Shown here one piece after another: positions 22,560 to 35,202 of a DNA stretch of 64,000 nucleotides. Position numbers and translations under genes: made by a program. The notes below the pieces were generated by a model. The model saw only the letters and a list, made by a program, of their open reading frames with translations, had not been told where the DNA came from and did no database searches. Source of the DNA: Lumnitzera littorea. Its lineage: Eukaryota > Streptophyta > Magnoliopsida > Myrtales > Combretaceae. Location of the stretch: contig JAMXBB010000010.1 in NCBI GenBank assembly GCA_024138015.1, positions 77,063,541 through 77,127,540 of the forward strand. Reading direction: 5' to 3'. Numbering within the stretch: the first letter of the stretch is position 1; every line of letters begins with the position of its first letter.

Positions 22560-25500
22560 AAGAAAATACTTCTTAAAAATAAGGGCAATTTGGGCATTCC
22601 CAAGATTTCTAAAACCCTACTATAATTTGCCTCCTTTGCAAAACCCTAGTATTTGCCACTTTTAATTTAACCTTCTTTCCTTTATGGCAAAAAATTAAGA
22701 GCTCCTCCCTAAACCCTACCTCAAGAAGAAGGTTCGAGATGATTAAGGTAAAAATATTAAAGTTTAAGCCTAAACAAATTCTTATTAAGCTTTCTAGTAT
22801 TCTAAATCTTCTCTTTCCTTATAGATTTTAGCTAGTTTTCAAGTGTTTTAAGTTAAGATTGTTAAGTATCTTCAAGTGGCCACTCTTTTGGGCATATAAG
22901 GTAAGTGTAATGGAGGTTCTTAAAGGATTACTTAGGTAGGTGTTTGTTTCTCTACTGGAAAAATGGATTCAAAAGAGCTATGCTTAGAATAAGATAAGTT
23001 TTAAATGCTAAGTTAGAACTTATTTTTAGATATTAAAGATTTAGGGCCTGTTCAATCTAACTTCACCAAGTAATTGATGTTTTGCAAGTAAGTGCATTGA
23101 GTTACAATTTCTAATCTTGAATCTTAAGTTGAGAAGTTGTTTTTGGAGTTGAAATTAGAGGCTTAGCTAAGCTTTTAGTGTTTAGAATAATTGGTTTACT
23201 GTATTTTAAGTCGGGATTGGAAGAATTGCAAGTTTAGACAAGGGAATTGATGGGAATCGGCCTCTAACTACATCCAAGTCAAGGCAAACTTGTCCAAAGC
23301 CAAGGCCTATCATTGTTTGCTGAGGCCAAGTTGAAGCCAGAAGGAAAAGAGGTAAGAAGATAAACACTCGTCACCAAGACTATCGTCAGCTGAGGTGCCG
23401 AGATACCATAAGGTTGAGTACTCGAGACCAAAGAACCACTTGACAAAGCATTGAGAGACTCGTGCCAACTGATTCTAGCACTCGGCAATTGTGGGCCAAC
23501 CTCTTTAATGTCTTGGTGAAGCCATGCGAGACTTTTGGGACTCCTTCTTGAACTTGTACATCTAACTACTAATCCTGTCTGGTTCAGATACTACTCTTTC
23601 CAAGACATGTCGAATGACTGTATGCCAACTTCCTTTGTAAAACATATTGTTTTATATTCTTATACATATTTTTCTTTATTTTATTTATTGGCCCAATTCT
23701 TTTAGCTTTAAGGCCTTGTACATTATTTATAATTTTGCCACTAAGGTTTAGGACTTGCGATAAATAGCAACATCTGTATACATGCATAGATAAATGTCAA
23801 TATACAAAATCAAATAAAAAAGTAAATTCCTGTAATTGGAATCTTTTCCTATTTTGAGCAAGGCTACTCTTGAGCTAGCATTTACCGGATTATCGAGTAT
23901 AGATTAAGCTCTTTAATCTCTCCTACGGTCTTATCAATCTTGACCTTGAGATTGTGGCAAACCCTTTCGTTTAAACCAATTAATGAGTTGCATCTAACCT
24001 TTATTTGAATCCAAAGCAACATTTAGTATTCATGAGTTGTATCGAACCCTATTTCAAGCTTAAACCCTTGATTGTATTTATGTCTTGGTACGTAATATCC
24101 TTTCACATTCACCGTCAAATCTAACCATCTCACTTTTTGTCTGTCAAACCCATTCTGACCCCATTTTTGAGATCCGTTGTTGTTTCTTTGATCCGTGTTG
24201 AGAATGGTTAGGTTTTATTTTTGGTTCAATGCATTATGTTCTACAAAATAGAAGCAAGGCGTTCAGACGCCTTACTAGCTACCATCCAAACGCTAAGGTA
24301 CTATAAGTAGAAAACACTTAATGTCCGGATGCCATGCCCTACTCAAAACTCTTTTGTTTTCCCAAAGTTCATTCCCAACTTTTCTTAGTTAATCAACTCT
24401 TTTTCTAGTCCTTCTTTTCCAAGAGATTTGATCTTTAACCTAAAGAATTGAAGTTTAAGAAATGATTTCAAGTGATTCTTTACTTGGCTTAGGAGTTGTA
24501 ATTTAATAGAATGAGAACTTGTTTGAGAAGTATGATTAGGAGATGGGAAACTAAGCTAGTTGCATTGTCTTTTAGTCAAGTTTTGAACTCTCATACTCTA
24601 GCATTCCTTTGCCAAAATTGTTTACTTGTTAAGGATTTAGGTACAGGGTGCTTACTTGTATGCTTGTTCTTGTTAAGACTTAGTACATAAATTGGACTAA
24701 ATTATAATCGACCTAATTGATCTTTGTTGCTGGATGTGCTTGACCACTCGCTCTAGGGGCTTACGGTAGTAGATCCCTAGAAGTAATTGTTGATAATATG
24801 CGGAGATTCCCTAGTAGACTTTCATATAAGACGACGCATCTAGAATTATAAATTTTTTTAGATTCGGACATAAAAGATTTAAAGGAAAACTTATAGTTAT
24901 ATCCACCTACATATGTGGAAAAAGATCACAATGTTGCAAAGTCATAAGCACTTCTTTGATGTTTGCAGACCTAAATTAAAGATAACTAATCAATTGTTTG
25001 TTTATTCTTGATACAGCTTACATTATAAGCATGTGCACATTTAGGTTTGTTATCCATATGTGTTTGTGCACCCGTACTAGGCTTTGTCTTATACTTTATT
25101 CTTTTTCAAGCATAAGGATGGATGGGTATCTTATTTATGAGAAGCCACATGTGGATGACATCCAAGAGGAGGAGGGTGTTAAGTATCTTTACTTTTATGA
25201 TGACTAGGATGAGGGACGATTTATGTATTTACTAGAGTTATGTTATGTTATGTTAGTAGAGATATGTTTTATTGAGGAGAAAACTCCTTCTTACTATGTT
25301 TTATGGGCTCATGATACTTTGAGGAGATTAGTTACTTTTATCTACCTTATGTTACTTATGGTTATGAGTTAGTAAACTTATGAAACTATTGTGCTAGCTT
25401 GAATCTTTAGTTTATGTGGATTTGAGTGAATGTTGTTGCCTATTCCTTTTGTATATTCTTTTATGTTTTTTTGGAATGGTTATGCTATGTGAGAAGTTTA

Positions 25501-25583
25501 GTAGACTTAAAGTCTTAACATAATTTCGACTAGCAAAGTTATGTGGAACTTGTTATGCCCAATTAGGGTCTCGGGATGTTACA
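22560..25583 (+). mobile_element. 5' LTR of a Tekay/Del-like Ty3-gypsy element
   Basis: This noncoding stretch ends in GGGATGTTACA at 25,583, the usual gypsy LTR terminus, directly before a degenerate primer-binding site and gag. It contains AAACCCTA-type boxes (about 22,611, 22,640 and 22,710) and wording typical of this LTR class around 25,120-25,210. The left boundary is estimated. The LTR is interrupted by another LTR-like segment at about 23,240-24,115. Confidence 0.6.
23240..24115. mobile_element. Probable solo LTR of another retroelement, nested
   Basis: The segment starts about GGGAATCGGCCTCTAAC, has markedly higher GC than its surroundings (23,240-23,580) and contains GATAAATAGCAAC near 23,758, a possible TATA-like region. 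It ends about CCTTTCACA. This looks like a complete LTR with a promoter dropped into the gypsy LTR. No matching target duplication was found, so the ends are approximate. Confidence 0.4.
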
Positions 25584-25608
25584 GCTTAGGTGATATTAAA
25601 GCTAAAGG
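25584..25608 (+). other. Degenerate primer-binding site of the plus-strand gypsy
   Basis: TGATATTAAAGCTAAAGG (25,591-25,608) follows the LTR end by 7 bp. It resembles the initiator-Met tRNA site TGGTATCAGAGCC with transitions. Confidence 0.5.
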
Positions 25609-26199
25609 TTTGATGATCATAGAAGGGCTTAAGATGGAAGATCTACTAGATACCTAAGCTATTGACCTAACGGTTTGGGTGAACTAATCTAGGAAACCAT
25701 AGGCATTTGATCAAGAAGACCTTAAGGGATGAATCTTGTAGTTAAATAAGTATTGATCATAGATTAGATAAGAAGTGATTTATTAAGTTAGAAAATGCAA
25801 GAGTTGTATGTTAAAGCTTGATTTATTACGATTAAAGGATTCATTGTGTTGTTGCTTGATGTTGAATTTCTAAGTTATCTTTCTTAACTCTAGTACTTTA
25901 GCTAATGTCATTTGTGTTGTTTGCTATTTCCTATTCTTCTCTTGTAGTATGTCACCTAGATGTATCTCTTGTCCAGGTTCTTTTGCTTTTAGGGGGTAGG
26001 ATACCTTCCTACGGTGCTTTTCCTGCTAACCAACCTTATTTGAAGGGCATTAAGGTACAAATTGGTTTAGGTCCTTGAGGAGATACTGGAGCTCTAGGGG
26101 GCACTAAAGCTTAAGGAGATTAGCCTAGGCAAACTCAAGCCCTTAACACTACTACCATGCTACTAGAGACTATAAACTATCTAATTGGAGTGTTAGCCT

Positions 26200-27212
26200 A
26201 ACAAACTACATCAAGATAAAGGGTCATCAATTTGGATAAGTTTGCTCAACAGATCAATGACTTTAATCCAAGAAGGAAGGACTTCTTGGCTATTGTTAGG
26301 TGGATGGAGGATTTAGAGAGTTCCTTCATTGCTTTCCATGTGTCTGATGAGAGGAAAGTTAATTATGTTACTTACAAACTGAAAGGGGTTGCTACTATAT
26401 GGTAAGCTGGTGAGCCGATGACGTTAGAGGGGCCACTCACTTGGCAAGAGTTTAAGAACCTGTTCTATGCTAATTTCTTTCCCATCAATATGAGGGATCG
26501 TTTTCAAAATGCCTATTTCAGCTGCTAGTAAGGCCGTAGGTTAGAATGGGAGTATGAGGCTAAGATAAGCTGTTTGTTCAAGTTTCTACCATTGGTTATG
26601 AGGGCAAATGATGGGGCTAAAGCTAACAGGTTTTTGAGTAGCTTAGAGTCAGAGTTATAGAGTATAGTAGATGTGTTTCAATTGGTGACTTATGCAGATA
26701 ATGTTATGAAGGTGAAGTACATAGAGGAGAATCTAAGGAAGAAGAAGCAAACCTTAGCAAGTTGATCTAGTTTTATGATGGGAAAAAAGTTTGCTTCTGG
26801 AGATGTACTTAAGGGTAATGGGAAGAAGCCTTAGGTGATGACCAAAGCAATGAGTAAGGTACTTCCTCTTGTTCAAATTAGAGCCTTACCCCTAGCTCTT
26901 CTCTCACCAATACCTTTAGCTGTCAAGTGCCCTAATTGCTATCAACCTCATAGGATAGGGGCTTGTAGGTAATCAGCGAGTGCTTGTTTTTCTCATGGCA
27001 AGACTTGTCATGTTAGCAAAGATTGCACTAACAAATTCATACCATTATCTTTTTATCATATCTATACTCAAAGGGGCTATGTCCCTATAGCTTGTACTGA
27101 TAGATCTATAGGGGGACAGTCTAAGGTAAGCCAACAGGCTACCAAGTATACACCTATAGCATAGACCAAACGATAGTAAACTGGTGGTCTGAAGCAAAGA
27201 GCCCCAGCTAGA
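26200..27212 (+). pseudogene. gag of the plus-strand Tekay-like gypsy
   Basis: Capsid-type gag sequence can be read across stops: RWMEDLESSFIAFHVSDERK, VNYVTYKLKGVATIW, then LTWQEFKNLFYANFFPINMR. Further on, CPNCYQPHRIGACR and CFSHGKTCHVSKDC mark the zinc-knuckle region. The stops are mostly TAG or TAA at expected Gln positions. The protein would have packaged the element RNA. It cannot be made here. Confidence 0.75.
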
Positions 27213-27632
27213 GTGTTTTTACTTCATCAGCAACACCAAAACTTACTAGATGAGGACACTACTACAAGTACACTCCTTGTATACTCCTATAGTGCATATA
27301 CTTTGTTTGATACTAATGCTACGAATTCTTATATCTCTAAGTCATTTGTACATGATTGTGATTTGATTCCTAGGCTTTCGATTAGATCTTTGAACGTTTA
27401 TACACCTTTAGGAGTTAAGAAAGCTTTGGAGAGGTTGTGTCAAGGGGTTAGGATAGAAGTGGAAGGCAGAGTGTTGCCAGTAGATTTTCTAGGGTTGAAT
27501 ATGTTTAAGTTTGATGTTGTCTTAGGTATGGATTCGTTGGTAAGGTATCAAGCTATTATTGATTGTTGTGGTATGTTAGTACACTTTACTCTTAACAATG
27601 GGAGCGAGTTTAGCTTTAAATTGAATGCTTAA
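27213..27632 (+). pseudogene. Retroviral-type aspartic protease of the plus-strand gypsy
   Basis: This open stretch of 139 codons contains the protease fold region with TLFDTNATNSYISKSFV, where the catalytic triad should read DTGA. The Gly is replaced by Asn, so the enzyme would be inactive even if translated. It continues with VEVEG-like and LGMDSLVRYQAIIDC sequence typical of Tekay/Del proteases. It follows gag in the same polyprotein and precedes reverse transcriptase. Confidence 0.8.
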
Positions 27633-28445
27633 AGGCCAATTAAGTTGCCTACTTATGAGTTATGAGAAAAAAAGGAGAATAGTAGCTATGTTGTTGGAGA
27701 GTAAGGAACATGTAAAGATAGAACAGACCCCATGGTGAATGAGTATTCTAAAGTGTTTCTTGAATAGTTGCCAAGGTTGCTACCTAAGAGGGAGATCGAG
27801 TTTTGTATTAACTTAGTGCTTAAAACCACTCCTATCTTAAAGCAAGTATATAGGATGGCTCCAATTGAGCTAATAGAGTTGAAGAAGCAATTGTAGGAAT
27901 TATAAGAGAAAGGGTTGATTAGACAAAGTACATCACCTTAGGGAGCTCCGATTTTGTTTGTTAAGAAGAAGGATGGCAATATGAGACTTTATACAGATTC
28001 TCGAGAGTTAAACTGAGTCACGATCGAGAATAAGTACCCACTCCCAAGAATTAATGACTTGTTTGACCAATTGCAAGGTGCTTAAGTGTTTTCTAAGATT
28101 GACTTGAGATTTAGCTACCATCAATTAAGGATTAAAGAAGAAGACATATAAAAGATTGACTTTAGGATGAGATATGGACACTTTGAGTTCCTAATAATGC
28201 CTTTCAAGTTAACTAACGCTATAGTAGCTTTTATGGATCCGATGAATCATGTATTCAGAGACTTTTTACACAAGTTTGTTATTATTTTTATGGACACTTA
28301 AGGTTAGTTTTAAGCCGGCTAAAGGAAGAGTGGTTGTTTGCAAAGTTCTCCAAGTGTCAGTTTTAGCTTGAACGTATGGTGTTTTTAGGTCATATATTAA
28401 ACAAGGATGGGATATCTATGGATCCAATAAAGGTAAAGGTAGCTA
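27633..28445 (+). pseudogene. Reverse transcriptase fragment of the plus-strand gypsy
   Basis: Readable RT blocks in order are YRMAPIELIELKKQL, then GAPILFVKKKDGNMRLYTDS, KYPLPRINDLFDQLQGA, FSKIDLRFSYHQLRI and MRYGHFEFLIMPFKLTNA. The catalytic FIDD position reads FMDT, so it is dead. The frame continues as ERMVFLGHILNKDGISMDPI, then stops making sense at about 28,445. There the sequence changes to the LTR side of the neighbouring minus-strand gypsy. RNase H and integrase of this element are absent from the window. Confidence 0.82.
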
Positions 28446-28960
28446 TAGTAAGTCCTTTAGGACAATATATAATAATGGAAAATTACATAAAGGATAATGT
28501 AAGAAAGAGATTCTCAGTATATACGAAAAAAGTAAATATGACAAAGGACAAAAAGAATATAGTACAAATGTAAAAAAAGTAAGGGACAGATGGCAACCTA
28601 TCAATGGTTTCATATTATGAGATCTTAGGCCACTGTGGCTAAATTGAACTGATTTTAAGGCAGCCATTACCGAGCTATACTGAAGGCTGCTAAGGTAATT
28701 GGGTGAAGCTACAACTTAGTAGGATGGAAAAGGAGAGCTCAACTTATAGGGACCTTAAACTTAGCACTCCACAGGTCGACGATTGGGCAAGAGTCTAAGT
28801 AAAGCATTGTGTACATAAGTTGTAATTAGAAAATCGATAGGTCAACACTTAGTAGATCAACAACTATATGGGAATCTAAGCAGAGTAGAGTGTATCCAAG
28901 TTAGGGCCTTAAAGAGTTCACCTACAGTTCTTCCATATATGAAAACTTATCTTAGATAGG
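28446..28960 (-). mobile_element. 3' region, probable 3' LTR, of the minus-strand chromovirus-like gypsy
   Basis: This lies just beyond the pol C-terminus on the minus strand and shows no coding sense. It contains repeated GTCGAC-like motifs (28,774-29,036). It is expected to be the 3' UTR, polypurine tract and LTR, but the partner LTR is not in view, so the boundary is inferred. Confidence 0.4.
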
Positions 28961-31006
28961 CTAACAAGATAGTATCCTCCTCGTGAAGGATTGTAGACTT
29001 TGAAGGCAAGCATAAGTAAGAGGTCCGGAGGTCGACAATCTATCAATTGTCCGGGGTTGTTGAAGATTTGCTCTCAAATCTTGGTCTTCTTCTTCTTCTT
29101 TCAGTATAAAGGGCATTAGGTTGATGATGTTGAAAGTTGGAGACACTCCATATCCTTCGAGCAATTCTAGCTTATAGGCATTGTCATTGATGTGTCAAAG
29201 AATTTTGAAAGGGTCATTCGACTTAGGAGATAACTTGTTGTTCTCTTCCTTAAGAACTGTTCCTTGTTGAGATGAATCCAAATAAGGTCTCTTAGGATGT
29301 AAATAATTCACCTCCTACCTAACTTCCTTTCTCTCTTTATCGGGCTACCATCTTGGCTAATTGCTTAGCAACCTTCAAGTGCAGTTTCTAAAACTCCTTA
29401 GTACATTACAGACCTGACTGACCTTCTTCTTAAGAGATCGAGCTTGTAATTATGTCTAATTTTATGTTTAGGTTAAGTCATTAAACAACCTAAAAAGGTA
29501 ACCTTCATGTCAAGCTATAGGTGAACTCAATGATGGGTAGGCATAAATCCTAATCATGTAGGTTATTCCCAATAGTAGCTTAAAAGAGATTCCCTACGGT
29601 CCTATTCACAACCTTGGTTTAGTCGTCTGTTTGTAGGTAACAAGAAGTACCGAACATAAGTTTAATGCTGAGCTTCTTCCATAATATTCACTACAAGAAG
29701 CTCGTGAACTTCAAATCACAATCTAACACAATACTTGTTGGGATACCATATAGCTACACAATCTCCTACGAAAAGTGGTTAACAACAAATAAAGCATCAT
29801 TGGGTTTGTGGCAAGGGATAAAGTGGTTTATTTTACTAAACCGATAGACCACCACCATAATAGAATCATGTTTCCAAGGTGTTTTGGATAAGCTAAGCAT
29901 GAAATTCATACTTAGATTGGTCTACGACCACTTAAGTATGGGTAGAGGTATGTATTCTCCATATGGCTCCTTTCTTCCCTTGGCTTACTTGCATACCTCA
30001 CACCATTCAAGAATTTTATGTACATCTTTCATCATTCCAAGCCAATAGAAGTGTTCTTTTAACAATTTGGCAGTTCTCTTCTCACCAAAATAGCTTACCT
30101 AGCCCTTAACATAGGATTCCTAAACAAGTAATTCCTAGCAGAACTATTTGGTACATAAACTTGTTTTCCCTTCATCAAAAACCCTTCACTCAGATAGAAC
30201 ATATCTACTACCCCTCTAATGTAGCACTTGGCCACTAAGGGTCTAAAGTATGCATCTTGTTCATGTTGATTAGATAGAGTACCAAACCTAAGTATTCTAG
30301 CTTTTAATGTCGTAATAAGAATATGCTAATAAGAAAGGGTGTCAACTACGGTGTTAAAACTTCCCTTTTAGTATTTGATGATGTAGTAAAAGGTTTTCAG
30401 GTACTCGACCCACTTAGCATGGCTTTAGGAGAGTTTTTGCTATCCTCTGAGATGCTTGAGAGATTCATGGTTTGTATAGATAATGACTCCCTCAGCAATA
30501 GGTAATGTTGTTAATTCTAAAGTGCTCAAACAAGGACATAGAATTCCTTGTCATAGGTGGAGTAATTCAGTGTGGCACCTTTGAGCTTCTTACTAAAATA
30601 TGCAACTAGTCGGTGCTCCTACATAAGAAAAGCTCCAATGCCGACTCTAGATGCATCACATTCTAGCTCAAAAACCCTACTAAAGTCAAGCAGTATTGAC
30701 ATTAAGGTAGAAGTTGACTTGATTTTGATCTCCTCAAAACTTCTATGAGCTTTCTCGAACAATTTAAATTTAGAGTTCTTCCTAATCAGCTCAATCAGTA
30801 GGGTAGCTATGAAACTAAAGTTCTGAATGAATCTTTGATAAAATGAAGCTAAACCATGAAAACTCCTTACTTCAGCAGCACTGGTTGGCGTCAACCATTC
30901 GAGAATATCTTAGACTTTCTTGTCATGAACTATGATTCCTTCGCCAAAGACAACATATCTGAGGAATACTACCTCGCTCTAACAGAATACACATTTCTTC
31001 AAATTG
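28961..31006 (-). pseudogene. RT C-terminus, RNase H and integrase of the minus-strand gypsy
   Basis: Read from 31,006 downward: NLKKCVFC (RT connection), then TPTSAAEVRSFHGLASFYQR, RVFELECDASRVGIGAFLM (RNase H, D residues present) and integrase. In the integrase the zinc-finger part reads KEHFYWLGMMKDVHKILEWC and the core reads HDSIMVVVYRFSKI and GIPTSIVLDCDLKF. The polyprotein ends with YGVSPTFNIINLMPFILK and DLRANLQQP, the usual C-terminus of CRM/Reina-type elements. Frame changes and stops abound. This is the downstream half of a pol gene whose upstream half lies at 56,302-58,521. The two are separated by the element at 31,012-56,296. Confidence 0.85.
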
Positions 31007-31011
31007 CCAAA
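31007..31011 (+). repeat. Left target-site duplication (CCAAA) of the large LTR element
   Basis: CCAAA directly precedes the LTR start TGTGAGACC. The right copy at 56,297-56,301 is CCGAA, a single transition apart. Confidence 0.8.
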
Positions 31012-32012
31012 TGTGAGACCTTACAAAAAAGGTAAATAATTCGCAACCGATCAATTTAAAAACGGATTGTAAAATTTAGGATGATCGTGTAAATAATCCA
31101 ATTGAACTTGAATTTTACTAAGAAGATAAAAATATTAGTAAAAGTAATTCTATCAGTTTAGATTTAGAAACGCGAATAATAAAATAATAAAATATTACAA
31201 TATTAAGTTATACGTATCATAGCCATTATTTATCAAAAACGTGTAAAATGAATTTTGATAATTAACGAATCGCTAGAGATAAATTATATGTAATTATACA
31301 AATTAATAAGAAATAAAATAAAAAGTTTAGTGCTTGAGATATACTCTAGAAAATATGAATTATATCAACGATCTTAAAATTAAGTTAACCTTCATGACTA
31401 GGTAATAAAATTAAAAGAAGTAACTATATAACTTTAATATTTCAAATTAAGCTCATTTATACGTAATTTCACTAAAAATATTAAGTTTTTAGGTCTAATC
31501 AACATACCATGGAGTTTCGCAATTTTATATATAGTTTATGATAAATTTTTAAAAATCAACCATGTGATCTTAATAATTAATATAAATAAGTAAAATTATA
31601 TATAAGATGTATATAAATAAGTCATAAATAATTAATGGAACCTATTTCTATATATCTTATATATTTAAAAAAAATGTATTTAGGGCCTTATTTTGGAATG
31701 TAAGATCAATGAAAACGTAGTTTGGAATAAGACCAAATAGTAATATAATTTCCGTAAAAGTTATAAAGAATAGTTCTATAAAGTTGAATTTTAAAAATAA
31801 GTTGAAATACAACTAATATATAGGTTATAACGTAAAGTTTATCAAGTTAAATTTTAATTAGTCTATATTAGAAATTTTAGATTAGGTGTATAATATAATG
31901 TTCTATTATTTTTTAAATATATTATAAAAATTTATAAATAATAAATCATAATAAAATTTCACTCAAAATATTACGTAAAATTAGACTAAAAAAACAATAT
32001 CATTACCTTAAT

Positions 32013-32160
32013 CAAGAAGGAAGAGAGAGAGAGAGAGAGAGAAGAAAGGAGTAAAGGAAGAGAGAGAAAAAGAAGAAAGGAGAAAAGGAGAGAGAAAAAG
32101 AGAAGAAAAGAAAGAGAAAAAGAAATAGACGAAGAAGAAGAAGAAAAAGAGAATAGAGGG
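32013..32160 (+). repeat. GA-rich purine tract in the 5' LTR
   Basis: About 150 bp of nearly pure purine. The matching tract lies at 54,340-54,556 in the 3' LTR, at the same relative position (about 1.0 kb from the LTR start). Confidence 0.85.
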
Positions 32161-33454
32161 TTTAATTTTTTTTTTTTCGGTGTCCAATATTTTTAGGTAA
32201 TGTCATTTCCAAAGTTATAAGTGTTATTTTATAATTGTCCTATAAATTCTGATTTAGTATGTAATTAAATATCTTGATATGTTATTTGGTAATGAAAGAT
32301 GACATTTGTAGCATTAAGATGTTAGATATGTGTTTTAAGTATAGATTATCTAATAATGTATAATATGTATATATATAGGAAATTAAATAAGTAGGAAATA
32401 TTAGATTAAATTGATAATATTATAATATTAAAAAAATCATGTAAATCTTATATGAAATATGTATTTAGGTAATTAGGTGAAAAATGTAAATTATTCTCAT
32501 ATTAAGAACAAATTAGGTAGTTAAATTAAGAGTATAATATATTGTACCGACCAAAATATTAGTTATGAGCTAGATAAGAAATTTAGGATACCCAAATATA
32601 ATTATATGAATTTCACATATTGGTTCAAAAGAAGTTTGTGGGGTTTACGTATGAAAATTGAATCAAAAACTGGTTTAGTATTGGCTTAGTAATAAGTAAT
32701 ACAAAATGAGAATAATTGGGTAAAAATTTATAATTTAAAGCTTATGTACAAAAGTCTAAATGCTAAAATGATATCTATAATATAAGAGCAAGCAGTGACG
32801 ATACAACCCTATATCAAACTTGAGTGAGCAAATCAAGGACTTTAAGTAAGTTTAGGATTGATACGTCACTATATTTCAGAATACTATTTCATAACACTCG
32901 GAGGCTTAAGGTTATACTTGTTTGTGCCTGTAAGTGATTTGATTATGCGCATGCTTGTGTACGCATATTTTTTAGTGTATAGTGTACAATTGGCTTACTG
33001 TATTGGTTTACAATTATTATGTATTATGTGATAAGGATTGATCACCTTAACTGAACTTAATAATATATAGCTTGTAAAATTGACCAGACAAGCATTTTAA
33101 CCCATTAGGGAAAACGTTTAAGATTCTCTAACCAAATACCAACCCTTTTGAAAAGAACAGCACTAGATAACATAATTAGTCCCTTCTTCATCCTTAGTCG
33201 AACTAAGTAATAGGAGAGGAGTCACAGTAAGGGTAAAGTCAATGATTCAAAGATAGTCACGAGAGAAATAGTATCTCCATTGCATAAGCCTGGTTTAGTC
33301 ATGAGCTATTAATATGTGCACTAAATTCTTCAACTTAGATTAGAGTAGGTGTAATTTTTCTAATTTCATGACGGATTGGATAACGTTGTACAATGGAATT
33401 CGGTTGTTGCATTACATTAAAATAACTAATTAATAACTTTATTTGTGCTTAATA

Positions 33455-33459
33455 TGTAG
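33455..33459 (+). repeat. Left target-site duplication (TGTAG) of the copia element
   Basis: TGTAG at 33,455-33,459 is repeated exactly at 43,177-43,181. The uninterrupted host sequence at the 3' LTR (about 55,830) contains it once, as GATGTGTAGTTTTAAG. Confidence 0.93.
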
Positions 33460-34813
33460 TGTTGGTAAACTTTTTCATTAAAAAAATTGAAATGAACCCT
33501 TTTAACAATTTATAATGGTGAATAGTGATATTTAATAATTTAACACACAATAATAAATTTGCAAAATAAAAGAGTAGGGAAGGAGCAAATCAAGCAAAGA
33601 TTTTATAGAGCTTAGGCCTTTGCCTACTACTCTCTTCCAGCTCCACTACTGAGGACTCGATTTACTTCACCGATGCCGTTCCACTTGATCTACTAAATTA
33701 AATCACAAACAAATTATAATCATTCATTACAATGACTTTAGAACACTCTGCTCTGTCTATCTAGCCTCTCTTCAATCTAAGTCAATACAAATCTACAAAA
33801 TACAAACTATCTTTTCTCTATAATAAAGTATAGAGATTACAAGTGAGAACAAAAATATAAGTCTCAAATATTTTTGTACTTGAAAGAAACAACACTTGCT
33901 GAAAAACTTTGATTCGGTGCTGCTCTCTGAAGAAGTACCTAGAGAACTTTTTAAAGCCCTTCAAAAGGTAAAAATTGATCAAGAAATTTTTTTGTGCAAC
34001 GATAGTATTTCTTTAAAGTTGTGTCCCAACGTTTTGAATCCTTTCTCTTTTTAGATTGAGTTTTTCCAACAGCTAAAAAATCTAAAAATTATCTTCACTT
34101 TCATAATTAAAAGGCAAAGGATAGTCCTTCGAAATTTTTGGGAGAAGATCTCGGTCATTTGAAAATTCAAAACTAGTTCTCCTTATCTTGTTTAGAACAG
34201 ATATTCATCAATCCATAATCACCAGATAAGCTTTGATTTGAATTTAAAAAGATTAGCTTTCGTTTGCTATTTCCGGATAAGTCTTGTGTTCAAAATTTGA
34301 AATCCCACAAATCAAATCAACCTTATCCTTATCTAAGATTGTGTATATCTTCATTTATCCAAATATATTTTCTCTTAAAAATAATCCCCATGAATCTTAA
34401 CTCTATCTTTACTGAAACGGGATTAAGTGTATTTTCCTAATACACCCAATCTAGTGGAGCTAAAGCTTAAATAATCCAAATCTGATTAAAATTAATATTC
34501 CACGTAATTTTTCTAGACCAACCTTCCGAATTACCTTCTAAAGAGTATCAGCCTTCTTTTCTTAAAAGTATCTAAATAAACTTCTGAAGAGCTATACCAA
34601 TTCTTTTTATAAAAGCTTCTGTAATACTTTCTAAAGACTTTCCAGAATAGTCTATTTTCAAATAGTTTGAAGCTTTTGAATAAGCTTCCAAATGTGACCT
34701 AATTATGCGAAATTATACTTTCTAAAAAACCTTCTATAAGCTTGCACTCATAAAGATTCATTAGCTTTTAACCCTTTTTTGTTATCATTAAAATCTATGA
34801 GAGATATCTAACA
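33460..34813 (-). repeat. 3' LTR of the copia element
   Basis: 1,354 bp, TGTTGGTAAAC to ATATCTAACA, aligning with 41,801-43,176. It still has its complete inner and outer ends, unlike its partner. Confidence 0.9.
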
Positions 34814-34828
34814 TTCTCTCCTTTTTTT
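34814..34828 (-). other. Polypurine tract of the copia element
   Basis: On the minus strand AAAAAAAGGAGAGAA abuts the 3' LTR start TGTTAGATATC. This is the expected primer for plus-strand DNA synthesis. Confidence 0.85.
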
Positions 34829-35202
34829 ATGATAACAAAAATGTTATTATAAAATCAAATCGCAAAAAAAAAAAAAAAATTATATTCACAATCACATATT
34901 CATGCATCATGCAGTGTTTATCCAACGTAATGTATTATGGGTGCGACTGATTGTGGTTTTTCTCTCCCCCTCTTTTGTTATCATTCTAAATACACTTCCC
35001 TTTAATCTTTTAAAAATTGCATGTTTGAATAAACAAAATCTCAAGTGCAAAAATAACAAAACATAAGAGATCAAACTACATTAACTAAGGAAGTAACATA
35101 ACTAAGTTTAGAAACAGAAATAACAAGTCCACAGATGAACAAAAACAAAACAAACAAGATAAGGTTTTTACTTGTACAAAAGAAAGAAAAACATAAAAGT
35201 AG

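Larger units (their letters stand above)
31012..33459 (+). repeat. 5' LTR, first part, of the large element
   Basis: It aligns with the 3' LTR from TGTGAGACCTTACAAAAAA onward, including a purine tract about 1 kb in (32,013-32,160). It is cut at 33,459 by the copia insertion and resumes at 43,182. Confidence 0.88.

Noticed and set aside
22605..22715. Telomere-like AAACCCTA motifs
   Set aside because: Three scattered single motifs inside an LTR, not a tandem array. Telo-box-like motifs are common in plant promoters and LTRs.
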